64,000 nt of DNA from Flectonema sp. DT1601 (Eukaryota > Euglenozoa > Diplonemea > Diplonemida > Diplonemidae). Of the stretch, positions 49,718 to 60,144 are shown in pieces. Position 1 is the first letter of the stretch; every line of letters begins with the position of its first letter. Below the pieces are notes generated by a model. That model was not told the origin of the DNA, ran no database searches, and saw only the letters and a program-made list of their open reading frames with translations. Position numbers and translations under genes: made by a program. The DNA lies in NCBI GenBank assembly GCA_964019425.1, contig OZ025785.1:643501-707500 (forward strand). The letters run 5' to 3'.

Positions 49718-52129
49718 ATGAGTGACTTTCTTCCTCCAGTCCTCACGGAGGCAACTAATCGTCAGCCTTCATTAAAACGAGGTAGTGGATCTCCAAAGGG
49801 ACCTGTATTATTTGAAGGAGAAGAGAGAGAAGATAAGAACACAAAGAGACATAGTCTAATGCCGGAAGCGATGTTTCAGTTGACAGAAGAAATTAGAAAA
49901 GAAGCTGAGAAGGCTGCGGCAGAAGAGAAACAATTTCCAGTCTTACCTGGAATGGACGTCGACCCAACAGAAGTAGATGACCCAATCAGATCCATGAGAG
50001 TATCTGAAATGCTTCAAGCTCTCGATAGAACTACTGAAGAGTTAATGGGGACAAGAGTTAGTAATGAAGAACTCATGGGTTTCTTAGAGATGGGTGAAAA
50101 GAGAATTGTAGATCTCGCTGTAAAAGTAAAACTTCTCGAAGATCAAAATGAAAAGATGGCAATCAGAGAAACAGATCAAAACTCTCAAATTGACGATCTA
50201 AAAACCAACCTCAACCAAGCACTAGAACTACGAGCCAAGTCTGATACCGAACTAGAAATGTCAAAAGTTGAGCTGAGCAACCGCGTTGACGAAGTTGATG
50301 ACCTTCGTTGTACTCTCGAAACAGTTCGACAAGAAAGGAATCGAGAATCGGAAGCCTCTTCAGATGTTCGCAGATCACTCGAACAAAAAGAAGAACAGTC
50401 TCGTAAAGACAAGGAAAAACTTGCTTCTGAACACAGAGTTTCGCTTCAAAACCACGACCGTGAAAGAAAGCGTCTTCAAGAACGTGCTGATGACTGGCAT
50501 CGCAAAGCAGACGGACATGCAAACAAAGGAAAACAATATGAGAAAGATATCAAAGACAAAACACGTGAAGCTGAAAAAGTCTCACAAGACCTCGCTTCGT
50601 TGCAGAGAACTCACAAAACTGGTATGCAAAAAATGGAAATCGAACTGTCGAACGGAAAATCTCACATCCAAGAGGAAATGACTCGTTTGTTCCATTGGCA
50701 AAAAGAACTCTCTGAACAGGCTGACAAGCTTAAAAAAGCAGACGGGAAACTAAGCAAGGAAAAGGATAACATTAAGAAAGCAATATGCGACTCTGTAAAA
50801 GAGATTCAACAACAACGAGATTCGGAACACCGACTGCTACTTGAAATAAAAGGACAGTACGAACACGAACTGACTGCACAATTCGACGCCAGACAACGAG
50901 AGCTAGATGAACATTGGAGACAAAAGGAAACTGTCGAACTTGAGCAACTTGAAGAAAGACGCAGCGCCTTGGACGCAGAATTAGCAGCCAAAACACAAAA
51001 AGCTACTGAAAACCGTCAACGTTTAGAACGATACTCAAAAAACTTAGAAGGATACGGTCGTCGTTTAAAAGCCGAATATGAAAGTTGGCAACGTGAAAAG
51101 ACTCAAGTCTATCAAGTACTGGACGAAGCCCAACAAGAAAGAGAAGAAGTTGAAGCTACTCTAAAACAGCAAATAACAGATCTGACAGCTACTGTACAAG
51201 ACTACCATATTCAAATTGAAGGTAAGAAATCAGCAATAGAGACGTTAACTAAAAAGATTCAAGAGACTACAGCAGAAGCAAAACAATTAAAACACGACCT
51301 CGATATCGTAATCCAAAGAGAGAGAGATGCTGAAGACCGTATCGATGAATTATCAGGTGAGAATGGTCGTCTCATAGACGACAACAGCACCCTTGAAAGA
51401 AATTTCAACGAATTAAAACTAGAACACGATCAGCTTCTTGAAGAAATGACTTACATGCGTTCACGTGAAGAAGAAGAACGAGAACTGAGAAGAAAAACAA
51501 ATGAAATGCTTCTAGCGAGCTATAAGATAAAGAACCCAGGAGGAAATATTATGATTCCAACTGGAAGTCACGGCAATCAATCCATAGATGAAATAGATCT
51601 CCTATGTTGGAAATGTCATTCACGAACATTAGAAGAAGAAGGTTCAGGTCTTTTAACCCGAACTCGTGAAGCGAGAAAACAGATGAGGAGCTTGACGACT
51701 GAGAGAAAAAAACTCCAAGCTGACAAAGATTTATTTCTTAAAGCTCACAAATTGGATGCTGATCGTCTAATAGATGAAACCATGACAATTCGAAAAGAAC
51801 GAGAACAACTCAAAAAAGACACTGAAGTTATGATCGCTGAGAGGAAGGCATTATCACCAGTTTCTCAAATAAAACCATCGCTGGCGTCATCAAATGCAGA
51901 CTTAGTCAGTGAATCGTGGGTTACTCTGGATGAAGAAAACATTATCGATCCAGACCTCAATCCGACTGAAATAACTGATGTGAAATTATTCGATGAACCT
52001 CTCGTTGATGCTTCTAGACGTCGTAAAAAAGATTTAATTTACTTAAAATCGATTTATGCGAATCAAAATAAACAACAACCGTCTTCACATAGAGCTAGTA
52101 CTGAAACAACAAAATCACATTTCTATTAG
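49718..52129 (+). CDS. Long coiled-coil protein
   Basis: An intronless gene of 803 codons. After a disordered start (about 1-90) nearly the whole protein is Glu/Lys/Gln-rich helix with heptad-like spacing, so an extended coiled coil is expected from about 95 to 610. A break at about 610-640 holds a 'CWKCHSR' pair of cysteines, then a second coiled part to about 710 and a disordered C-terminus. Such proteins are usually filaments or scaffolds of the cytoskeleton, basal body or flagellum. There is no motor, actin-binding or known tail domain, so no name can be given. Phe/Trp within the coil and a short 'WVTLDEENIIDPDL' motif near the end may be partner-binding spots. Confidence 0.75.
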   Translation: MSDFLPPVLTEATNRQPSLKRGSGSPKGPVLFEGEEREDKNTKRHSLMPEAMFQLTEEIRKEAEKAAAEEKQFPVLPGMDVDPTEVDDPIRSMRVSEMLQALDRTTEELMGTRVSNEELMGFLEMGEKRIVDLAVKVKLLEDQNEKMAIRETDQNSQIDDLKTNLNQALELRAKSDTELEMSKVELSNRVDEVDDLRCTLETVRQERNRESEASSDVRRSLEQKEEQSRKDKEKLASEHRVSLQNHDRERKRLQERADDWHRKADGHANKGKQYEKDIKDKTREAEKVSQDLASLQRTHKTGMQKMEIELSNGKSHIQEEMTRLFHWQKELSEQADKLKKADGKLSKEKDNIKKAICDSVKEIQQQRDSEHRLLLEIKGQYEHELTAQFDARQRELDEHWRQKETVELEQLEERRSALDAELAAKTQKATENRQRLERYSKNLEGYGRRLKAEYESWQREKTQVYQVLDEAQQEREEVEATLKQQITDLTATVQDYHIQIEGKKSAIETLTKKIQETTAEAKQLKHDLDIVIQRERDAEDRIDELSGENGRLIDDNSTLERNFNELKLEHDQLLEEMTYMRSREEEERELRRKTNEMLLASYKIKNPGGNIMIPTGSHGNQSIDEIDLLCWKCHSRTLEEEGSGLLTRTREARKQMRSLTTERKKLQADKDLFLKAHKLDADRLIDETMTIRKEREQLKKDTEVMIAERKALSPVSQIKPSLASSNADLVSESWVTLDEENIIDPDLNPTEITDVKLFDEPLVDASRRRKKDLIYLKSIYANQNKQQPSSHRASTETTKSHFY

Positions 52130-52456
52130 TTTGAGGATTTTTTTTTTTTTTTTTTTTTTTGTTATTGTACCTTTGTTTTTATATTTAAAAAAAAAAAATC
52201 TAACCAAGTTTTTGACAGGTTTTATTTTGTATTGTCTTTAGTTATTATTTTTTTTAAAAAAAGATATGTTTTTTTTCATATTTATTTAACTTAACCAGCA
52301 CATAGGGAGAGATGATTCTTTTGAGAAGAAAACTCTTTTCTTGTTAACCTCAATTTGTTGATTTTATTTATCCAAATCCCCCCCCCCATCTCATTGTTTT
52401 CTGTGGATCTGTGCACCTGTCTTCTACTCAGCAACCCTACTTATTAAATAAACACG
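52130..52456. other. Short spacer
   Basis: T-runs, then an acceptor-like 'CTGTCTTCTACTCAG' ending at 52431, 25 bases before the next ATG. No gene. Confidence 0.5.
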
Positions 52457-53995
52457 ATGAAAGAAGAACTTAGAAAGCTGATCTCATGCTCAACTAAAGC
52501 AGATCAGAATCAATCTCTGCGTACCTTATTATCAATGCAATATGATGGTATCGCTGTCAGGGATGTTCTTGAAGAATGTAAAGATGAGAAAGAAAGACAG
52601 GCGATAAGAAAATACACTCAACACACAACAGTGAAGGCATTCCACGAAGGGAAATACACTGTTGGGAATGAAGAACAAAAACTGATAACTTTGACTAAAA
52701 TGGAACTTCATGGAGGAGGGACTCAAACTTTTTCATATGATTCAGAAGTTGCGATTGGAGGATGTCGAAGATTCTCCGAAACCAAAATAAAATGCCAACT
52801 CCTAAAGCATGCCTTAGATTTACTAGATCCAGGACAGTCGGAATTGTTATCACTTTCTGACCAACGACCTCCAGGTTTTCTTAACATCGCTAACCCAACT
52901 CAACCTGGAGGTGATTATTCACGTGGAAAGGAAGGACCAGAAGAAGAATACTGCAGACGGACGAATATCTTTGCTGGGCTACACGATCCTCAAAAGAAGT
53001 ACTCAGGATATAAGAAATGGTCTTATCCTCTCTCTCAATATCAGGTAGTAGTGAGCTCAAGCGTGACAGCTATTAGAAATGGTTCAAAAGACGGTTACAA
53101 CTTTCGAACTCCATGTGGTCAGCTGGTCATTTTCTCAACACCTTTTCCACGAGTTGATAAAAAAGGAATGCAACCCCTCATGTCTTTCAATCGTTCTATG
53201 AGAATTTTATTAACCGTTTCTGCTAAGTATTCAGTTCAAACCCTGGTCATGCCATTTTTTCATACTGAAATTGAAGATGCGACAAGGGCATTGTATAATT
53301 TAATAACAAACGAGTCAAAATACAAAGGTCTGGTCCAGAGAATCATACTCGTACCTGAGAACAACACGATGTCTGTCAGGTTGGAAGAATTTTTAACGAA
53401 AAATTGCAACACCGGAGAGAAGGTTAAACAAAAACGAAGCATAGAACTGCCAACAAGAGATTCAGAGAGTAGCGGAGGTGGGTTGAAAAGACCTAAAAAC
53501 GATACAACTCAACGCCTCAACATGGCCAGTAGATATGCTGAAGCATTAAAGACTGACGACGGGAGTGATATTAGCATGGCGGATGAGATTGGATCTGAAA
53601 TAGAGATAGCAATGTTTAATTATTTTAAAGGGAACTTGAGTGGGAAATCATTCATGGGTCAGTTCAGAGAGATACTCATCGCATTGAAGTGTAAAGATAA
53701 CAAGACATTGAGGAGTAGAATACTATCACGTTCACTGATGGCAACGACACTTCCAATGATGTCAAGTAAATCATTTCTCAATCCAACACAACAATTAAAA
53801 CATCAATCGATAATCGAAGAAGTGACTGCTGATCTGACTGCTGGAACAACAACTGAAGTTGAGACCAGCATCTTTCTGTGCAGCAGATGTAAAAAACGTC
53901 GATGCACATACTACGAGTTACAAACTCGCAGTGGAGATGAACCGATGACTCAATTCGTTAGCTGTCTTAATTGTGGTAAGAAATGGACGTGTTGA
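52457..53995 (+). CDS. Fusion of microbial-type PARG domain and TFIIS domains
   Basis: An intronless gene of 512 codons. Residues about 60-315 match microbial-type poly(ADP-ribose) glycohydrolase: 'PGFLNIANPTQPGG' then 'EEEYCRRTNIFAGL' is the family's 'NFA...PGGG...QEE.L.R.T.L' loop. The two glutamates are kept, while the third Gly is Asp and the Gln is Glu. 'YPVVVSSSV'-type strands follow. Residues about 350-455 look like the TFIIS central domain ('RYAEALKTDD', 'EIGSEIEIAMFNYFKG', 'LRSRILSRSLMATTLP'), and about 470-512 form the TFIIS zinc ribbon: two CxxC pairs ('CSRCKKRRC', 'CLNCGKKWTC') around 'TRSGDEPMTQF', with the acidic DE that enters the RNA polymerase II active site. TFIIS rescues stalled polymerase by stimulating RNA cleavage. 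The fusion suggests coupling ADP-ribose removal or reading to stalled transcription, for example at damaged DNA. I know of no such described fusion. Confidence 0.82.
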   Translation: MKEELRKLISCSTKADQNQSLRTLLSMQYDGIAVRDVLEECKDEKERQAIRKYTQHTTVKAFHEGKYTVGNEEQKLITLTKMELHGGGTQTFSYDSEVAIGGCRRFSETKIKCQLLKHALDLLDPGQSELLSLSDQRPPGFLNIANPTQPGGDYSRGKEGPEEEYCRRTNIFAGLHDPQKKYSGYKKWSYPLSQYQVVVSSSVTAIRNGSKDGYNFRTPCGQLVIFSTPFPRVDKKGMQPLMSFNRSMRILLTVSAKYSVQTLVMPFFHTEIEDATRALYNLITNESKYKGLVQRIILVPENNTMSVRLEEFLTKNCNTGEKVKQKRSIELPTRDSESSGGGLKRPKNDTTQRLNMASRYAEALKTDDGSDISMADEIGSEIEIAMFNYFKGNLSGKSFMGQFREILIALKCKDNKTLRSRILSRSLMATTLPMMSSKSFLNPTQQLKHQSIIEEVTADLTAGTTTEVETSIFLCSRCKKRRCTYYELQTRSGDEPMTQFVSCLNCGKKWTC

Positions 53996-54287
53996 TAATC
54001 TACGCTACTGATTGATTGAAATCGCAACATAGACACCACCGCATTGGTAATAATGACATGTTATTAGAATCCCCACGGGAACCGTTACTGTTGTTCTAAC
54101 TTCAACCCCGACTGTCGGCTCTCGCACTGAAAGTGTTTCACAAAACAATTAAAGCACGGAAACAGCTACTTCTATTCTTCCTCCAATTCTCACTGTGAAC
54201 GTCACGAGACCTATTCGAATTCCACCCACGAGTCACAGCTGCATTGGTAATAAGAATTTAGAAGGATTCAAAAAAAAGATTTAAACC
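53996..54287. other. Spacer downstream of PARG-TFIIS gene
   Basis: No gene; parts recur just downstream in the broken copies of the zinc-ribbon end. Confidence 0.5.
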
Positions 54288-54395
54288 ACGAACCGATGAC
54301 TCAATTCGTTAGCTGTCTTAATTGTGGTAAGAAATGGACGTGTTGATAATCTACGCTACTGATTGATTGAAATCACAACATAGACACCACCTCAA
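54288..54395 (+). pseudogene. Duplicated zinc-ribbon end of the TFIIS part
   Basis: Nearly identical to 53937-54045: it repeats the last 20 codons ('EPMTQFVSCLNCGKKWTC', stop) and the following 3' sequence. It has no start or upstream domain, so it is a partial local duplication. Confidence 0.75.
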
Positions 54396-54496
54396 TAGTA
54401 AGAAAGACATGATATTCAAACACTCATCATTGTTACTAAGACACAGCTGCATGGATAAGGATTCGAAAAAAAGATTCAAACCGCACAACAAAGATT

Positions 54497-54590
54497 GAAA
54501 GTTGAGACCAGCATCATTCTATGTAGCAGACGTGATAATGATTGATGCGCGTACTACGAGTTGGACTCTCAATTGTGGTACGATGGATAG
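54497..54590 (+). pseudogene. Decayed second copy of the zinc-ribbon region
   Basis: Diverged copy of about 53855-53990: 'GTTGAGACCAGCATC', 'GCAGACGTGAT', 'GTACTACGAGTT' and 'AATTGTGGTA' remain in order, with substitutions and losses. It shows repeated local duplication of this gene's 3' end. Confidence 0.6.
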
Positions 54591-54772
54591 AAGCTTAGTT
54601 TGCGGCGTTAAAAAAAAAAATTTTTTTTTTTCACCTTCAAAAAAGTAGAGAACACTCACTCAAACAGCTATTGATCACAGCGATAATAAAAAGAAATATC
54701 CCTTCGTATCACAGAAAAATAGTTACAAAAAAAAAATTTCTTTGTTTTTTTTTTTCCAGAAAAATAAAAAAT

Positions 54773-55699
54773 ATGGAACCATGTGGAGGTATCCTGGGCT
54801 GGCTGTCTCTACGCTACGCTGTTGATCGCCGAGTTCTATTATGGGTAGCAATATATCACGTAATTACATACATAAGTTGGAAATATTGGAATGATATGCC
54901 GTGGTTGGTCGCGTTGTTCATGATGGGAATGTGTTCCCTTTGGAGTTTTTTAGGAGCGACGATTACACATAATAGTATTCATGTTCCGCTGTTTAAAAGT
55001 GGGTTTATGAATTCATTATTTCAAATTGCTTTGACTTTGACGTACGGGTGGCCTGTGTCAGCGTTAGTCCCGGGACATAACCTCAGCCACCACAAATTTA
55101 CGAATACTCAAAAAGATGCAATGAGACCACAACGGATGCAATATTCTTGGAATTTTTTAAACTATTTAATGTTTCCAGCTGTGACCGCTGCTAACATTGC
55201 CGGAAGTGATAAAGCATACATGAAAGAACAAGCCAGATTGGATCGACCTATCTGGAGGCAATACATTGTCGAAGCCGTCGCATTTTGGGGTGTTCAAATC
55301 ATCCTGGCGATCGCAGATTGGAAACGTTGGGTTTGGATTATTGTACTTCCGCAGTTGTATGCGAAATATCAAATAATTGCGATGAATATATTACAACATG
55401 ATGGGTGTCCTGATCCGTTCACTGATTCAAAGAACCACTCTCGTAACTTCACAGGAACAATCGTTAATTATATGACTTTCAATAATGGATTACACACAAC
55501 TCATCATAACAATCCTGGTTGGCATTGGTATCGACTACCTGAAGAGCATTCAAAACTTGAAATGCATCCAAACCTGAACCAATCAAACATCCTCTTCTAC
55601 TTCTTCAAAGCACATATCTACCCTGGGATTAGACTAGATTATAAAGGTAATAAAGTATGTGGTCGTTCTTTTGTTCCCTTTGTGCTAACTTCTGGTTGA
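54773..55699 (+). CDS. Fatty acid desaturase family membrane enzyme
   Basis: 308 codons from the ATG at 54773. It has the three histidine boxes of membrane di-iron desaturases/hydroxylases: 'HNSIH' (about 65), 'GHNLSHHKF' (about 104) and 'HTTHHNNPG' (about 242). Hydrophobic segments before the first box, between the first and second, and around 165-205 place it in a membrane, probably the ER. The exact substrate and double-bond position cannot be read; no cytochrome b5 domain is fused. The start is preceded by an acceptor-like 'TTTTTTTCCAG' ending at 54759. The frame has a GTATGT at 55655, so the last 15 codons could instead be intron joined to 56015 ('VDMGKAFRFVPPFHNAA', stop at 56068). A broken tandem copy lies downstream. 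Confidence 0.8.
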   Translation: MEPCGGILGWLSLRYAVDRRVLLWVAIYHVITYISWKYWNDMPWLVALFMMGMCSLWSFLGATITHNSIHVPLFKSGFMNSLFQIALTLTYGWPVSALVPGHNLSHHKFTNTQKDAMRPQRMQYSWNFLNYLMFPAVTAANIAGSDKAYMKEQARLDRPIWRQYIVEAVAFWGVQIILAIADWKRWVWIIVLPQLYAKYQIIAMNILQHDGCPDPFTDSKNHSRNFTGTIVNYMTFNNGLHTTHHNNPGWHWYRLPEEHSKLEMHPNLNQSNILFYFFKAHIYPGIRLDYKGNKVCGRSFVPFVLTSG

Positions 55700-56618
55700 A
55701 GGATTGGGGCTTGGGGGAAAACCCTTTTTCCTTGATCTTTTGCTTGGAAGTACACTTGTCCGATTTCGGTTTCTCGCCGTTTCTGGTATGGACAGTTTCC
55801 CACTTTCTGTAGAACTTTGAACGAGCAATGGCTGTTTCTTTCTTGTACTCGTCTAAACGAGAGTTTCACTAGTTTCTGGTATCCGCAGACACTGTGAATG
55901 TATCACTACCTAATTATTATACTTTATATCGGTCTAACATATGCCCAGTGTAACATCGAGAGAAGGCGGCTAAAGCATCTTTCGGTTGTTATTATTAGTG
56001 TTGGGTTGTTACAGGTGGATATGGGCAAGGCTTTTCGCTTCGTCCCTCCATTCCACAATGCGGCATAGCAAAACAAAAGAATCGGCAAACTTCACTTTTT
56101 ACTTTTTTACTTCACACCTTTGTTTTTTGTTTGTGTGCAACCGGTACAAAAATCCTAATAAAGGAGAATTGCAGCAATTCTGTTTCTACCGAACGATAAG
56201 TTTTTGTAGATAAATAAAAAACACTAATCATCAACAAACCAAAACAGTACACAGCACCTCCACCCGGAGAAGACGTTGACTGGTATGATGGAACTTCGGA
56301 GACCTATTCGTCTATGTGAAAACTGATTGGTAGGTCAACTTGGAACTGTTACGAACAAGAGGAATCCAACTGGTTAATTAAACCACAGCATGTCGCTTCA
56401 TCAGTGGCGTGTTACTTCTAAGACAACATAGAAAATCATATTTGTACCATGAAATGGGATTTTATGTAGGTATCACATTCCCGCAGGTTTATCTGCGTGT
56501 GAGAAAAAAAAAAAAAACCCCCGTTTCGAATTAAAAAAAAAAAATATCGTTACCAGTACTAAGGCTGTTCAAACACCGAATAGATGAACGTGCCTGACTT
56601 TCACGAATTTTTTTTTTT
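55700..56618. other. 3' flank of the desaturase gene with exon-like modules
   Basis: Much of this is repeated in 57217-58560. Two exon-like stretches keep their reading frames in both copies: 56015-56068 after 'GGGTTGTTACAG' (VDMGKAFRFVPPFHNAA, stop), and 56248-56319 after 'CAAACCAAAACAG' (YTAPPPGEDVDWYDGTSE..., stop). They might be alternative last exons of the desaturase or of another gene. Confidence 0.35.
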
Positions 56619-57216
56619 TGGAAATATTGGAATGATATGCCGTGGTTGGTCGCGTTGTTCATGATGGGAATGTGTTCCCTTTGGAGTTTTTTAGGAGCGA
56701 CGATTACACACAATAGTATTCATGTTCCGCTGTTTAAAAGTGGGTTCATGAATTCATTATTTCAAATTGCTTTGACTTTGACGTACGGGTGGCCTGTGTC
56801 AGCGTTAGTCCCGGGACATAACCTCAGCCACTACAAATTTACGAATACTCAAAAAGATGCAATGAGACCACAACGGATGCAATATTCTTGGAATTTTTTA
56901 AACTATTTAATGTTTCCAGCTGTGACCGCTGCTAACATTGCCGGAAGTGATAAAGCATACATGAAAGAACAAGCCAGATTGGATCGACCTATCTGGAGGC
57001 AATACATTGTCGAAGCCGTCGCATTTTGGGATGTTCAAATTAATAATGGATTACACACAACTCATCATAAAACTTGAAATGCATCCAAACCTGAACCAAT
57101 CAAACATCCTCTTCTACTTCTTCAAAGCTCATATCTACCCTGGGATTAGACTAGATTATAAAGGTAATAAAGTATGTGGTCGTTCTTTTGTTCCCTTTGT
57201 GCTAACTTCTGGTTGA
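56619..57216 (+). pseudogene. Broken tandem copy of the desaturase gene
   Basis: Almost identical to 54881-55699 but lacking the first 36 codons and the start. It has lost about 190 bases in the middle (joining 'VEAVAFWDVQI' to 'NNGLHTTHH') and about 47 bases after the third His box, with a frame change there. The second His box is also altered (SHHKF to SHYKF). It cannot make a working enzyme. The low divergence otherwise shows that the duplication is recent. Confidence 0.85.
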
Positions 57217-58565
57217 AGGATTGGGGCTTGGGGGAAAACCCTTTTTCCTTGATCTTTGCTTGGAAGTACACTTGTCCGAATTCGTTTTCTCGCCGTTTCT
57301 GGTATTCAGTTTCCCACTCTGTTCCCTCAGTGAAAAGTAATGGCAAATAAAAGAAATAAGTAAAATCCCATAATAATTGCATTTCATCATCGTCATCATG
57401 TTGTCAATCAGAGTTTCCTTTACCGATGAAAGAAGAGACAAGACGTAATTTCTTTCTTTTTTTGTCTTCACACGAAAGCAGTCGAACTGTAAACAAAAAA
57501 AACACCAAAAAGAAAACGATTGAGATTGTTGAGAGGAGGTCATCAGTAAGTCGATACCAACCAACACAATCACATTGCGTCCTTCCCTCTCCATCCATCT
57601 TATCTTTGAAAGAAGACCGAAGAGAGGGATGAGACGCCAACAGGTTTACGCAAAACACGCGAACCGGAGAAACAGTTACTACCAATCCACAACAATACAT
57701 CAGATCAAAACAGGGTTAAGAATGGTATACAAACTAGCTAAAGAATGGTATACGAAACAAAGTAAAGAATGGTATAGCAATGGTTGTTTCATTCTTGTAC
57801 TCGTGTAAACGAGAGTTTCACTAGTTTCTGGTATCCGCAGACACTGTGAATGTATCACTACCTAATTATTATACTTTATATCGGTCTTACATATGCCCAG
57901 TGTAACATCGAGAGAAGGCGGCTAAAGCATCTTTCGGTTGTTATTATTAGTGTTGGGTTGTTACAGGTGGATATGGGCAAGGCTTTTCGCTTCGTCCCTC
58001 CATTCCACAATGCGGCATAGCAAAACAAAAGAATCGGCAAACTTCACTTTTTACTTTTTTTACTTCACACCTTTGTTTTTTGTTTGTGTGCAACCGGTAC
58101 AAAAATCCTAATAAAGGAGAATTGCAGCAATTCTGTTTCTACCGAACGATAAGTTTTTGTAGATAAATAAAAAACACTAATCATCAACAAACCAAAACAG
58201 TACACAGCACCTCCACCCGGAGAAGACGTTGACTGGTATGATGGAACTTCGGAGACCTATTCGTCTATGTGAAAACTGATTGGTAGGTCAACTTGGAACT
58301 GTTACGAACAAGAGGAATCCAACTGGTTAATTAAACCACAGCATGTCGCTTCATCAGTGGCGTGTTACTTCTAAGACAACATAGAAAATCATATTTGTAC
58401 CATGAAATGGGGTTTTATGTAGGTATCACATTCCCGCAGGTTTATCTGCGTGTGAGAAAAAAAAAAAAACCCCCCGTTTCGAATTTAAAAAAAAAAAAAA
58501 AATATCGTTACCAGTACTAAGGCTGTTCAACACCGAATAGATGAACGTGCTTGACTTTCTCAATT
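56619..58565 (+). repeat. Tandem segmental duplication of the desaturase locus
   Basis: Second copy of 54881-56618. It includes the broken gene and the whole 3' flank to the poly-T near 58563. About 440 bases (roughly 57330-57780) are not in the first copy. The two copies meet at a poly-T/'GGAAATATTGGAATG' junction at 56619. Confidence 0.85.
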
Positions 58566-58725
58566 TTTTTTTTTTTTTTTTTTTTTTTGTCGAAAAAAAA
58601 TAAAAAAAGTAGTTTCATATTTTTTTCATTCACTGCTTTTTTATACGACTATCAAAAAATATATGGAAGGTTTTTCATCCGACGGTGTTTTAATTTTTTT
58701 TCTACTTTTAAAAATACAAACGCAG

Positions 58726-58940
58726 GGTGTTATCCATGAAAAGCAGTTGGATGAACCACAAATGCAGTTGACAAGCGAAGCTCAGGTTTGTGAATAATAT
58801 AAATGATAAAGTGGGCAGTCGAGAATCTTACATTACTTCTTCCTCCGCAGGGACGATCAGCAACCTTGTGTTCGGTCAGTTGTTTGGATTTTGATGTTCA
58901 CTCCATTGGAGCGCAAAACAAAACAAAAAGTATTGAGTAA
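58726..58940 (+). pseudogene. Possible terminal exons of an unknown gene
   Basis: Two open segments, 58726-58785 (GVIHEKQLDEPQMQLTSEAQ) and 58851-58940 (GRSATLCSVSCLDFDVHSIG..., stop), lie on either side of a 65-bp GT-AG intron-like gap (GTTTGTG...CTCCGCAG), both in phase 0. A third upstream piece may join at a weak donor near 58669. No homology is recognised. It could be the 3' end of a live gene or a remnant. Confidence 0.3.
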
Positions 58941-58996
58941 ATAATATTATTATTATGAAATTCTTCTTTTTTCAAGGTTGTCGTAGTTATCAGAAA

Positions 58997-59967
58997 ATGA
59001 CCATTACCCGCGCCGGACCCCCTGCATCCCAGTCCAAGTTGTTCGGAACTGGAACCGCAACTGAGGTTGTGGAGGTTGATGCGAGAGGCGTATGTGTCTT
59101 TTTCATTTTGTATTCGTTGAAATTATTTCACAACACTATCACTAACAGACCTGGGGACGCAATTTAAAGACCGTTGAAACCGCGAAAGACAAAGAAGAAG
59201 GTCTTAGATGCCGTGCCAAGGGAAAGAGAGGAGGTGAGACTGGTAAAGGAAACACCAGCACGTTTACCTTCGATACTGATGTATGTGTTGGGATTTTATT
59301 TAATTTTTTTATTATGCTAACGGAAATTATCTCATCAATACAAAACTAAACAGGGTCAGCCACCAGTTTCTCCATCCCGCAGAGAATACTCCTTCAAGCC
59401 TTCAAACAGAAACCCCCTCATGGCAGGTCAGATGGAGGTATCTTATTTTGTTTATTTATAATAATTATTAAAGTCTTTTTTTTTTAAAGTCAAAAAACAA
59501 AAATAAAAAAACAACAACAGGCTGCTTCCTCCCGCCCAGGTAAATTTAAGGCATCTGCTCCAGTAGACAGAGTTCTCCCAAAGACTCATAAGGTTGTTAA
59601 TCTTCCAAAAAGAGATGGATGTCTTCACGCTAAGGGAGAGAACGCATATACAGTATTGGCTGGAGCTGGAGATAAATCAGGTGACTCTCTGCAGGGAAGA
59701 AAGTGTTTTGGTAAATTCAATCAAGAAACTATTCCTCCTGTCGAAAAACCAAGCGGTAAGGGTGGAAGACAAGACTTTCATAAAACCGATCCGTGGAAAT
59801 ATGAGAAAGTGTACGACACCTCATACACAGCATCAACTGAAACCCACCCACAGAGATTCGGAAACACACCTGTATACGCAAGAAAGACTCACTCTTTTGA
59901 AAATGCTCCTAGGGGACCACGTTACCCAAACTACAAAATCAACCCGCCATTTAGCGTCGATGCATAG
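58997..59967 (+). CDS. Basic protein of unknown function, four exons
   Basis: Exons 58997-59089, 59149-59280, 59354-59437 and 59521-59967, separated by introns of 59, 73 and 83 bp with GTATGT, GTATGT and GTATCT donors and CAG acceptors, all phase 0. The spliced frame is open and gives 251 residues. The protein is Lys/Arg-, Gly- and Pro-rich and probably mostly disordered, with short motifs such as 'SPSRREYSFKPSNRNP', 'CLHAKGENAYTVLAGAGD' and 'FGNTPVYARKTHSFENAPRG'. I do not recognise the family. The mix of basic charge and short aromatic repeats would suit a microtubule- or flagellum-associated protein, but that is a guess. A CAG lies three bases before the ATG. Confidence 0.8.
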
Positions 59968-60144
59968 TTAATTTTTTTTTTTTATCTTTTCGTTCTTTTT
60001 TTTTTGTATTCAATTTGTAGTACTTTGTGTGGTGAATTCCTTTATCTAGTTCGTATTTTTTAAAAAAAAAAAAAATTAAAAAAAAGTGTTTTCTTCCCGC
60101 TGCCCCACCCCTGAAACACAACTTTAAGTTGTGCTTTTTTTTTT

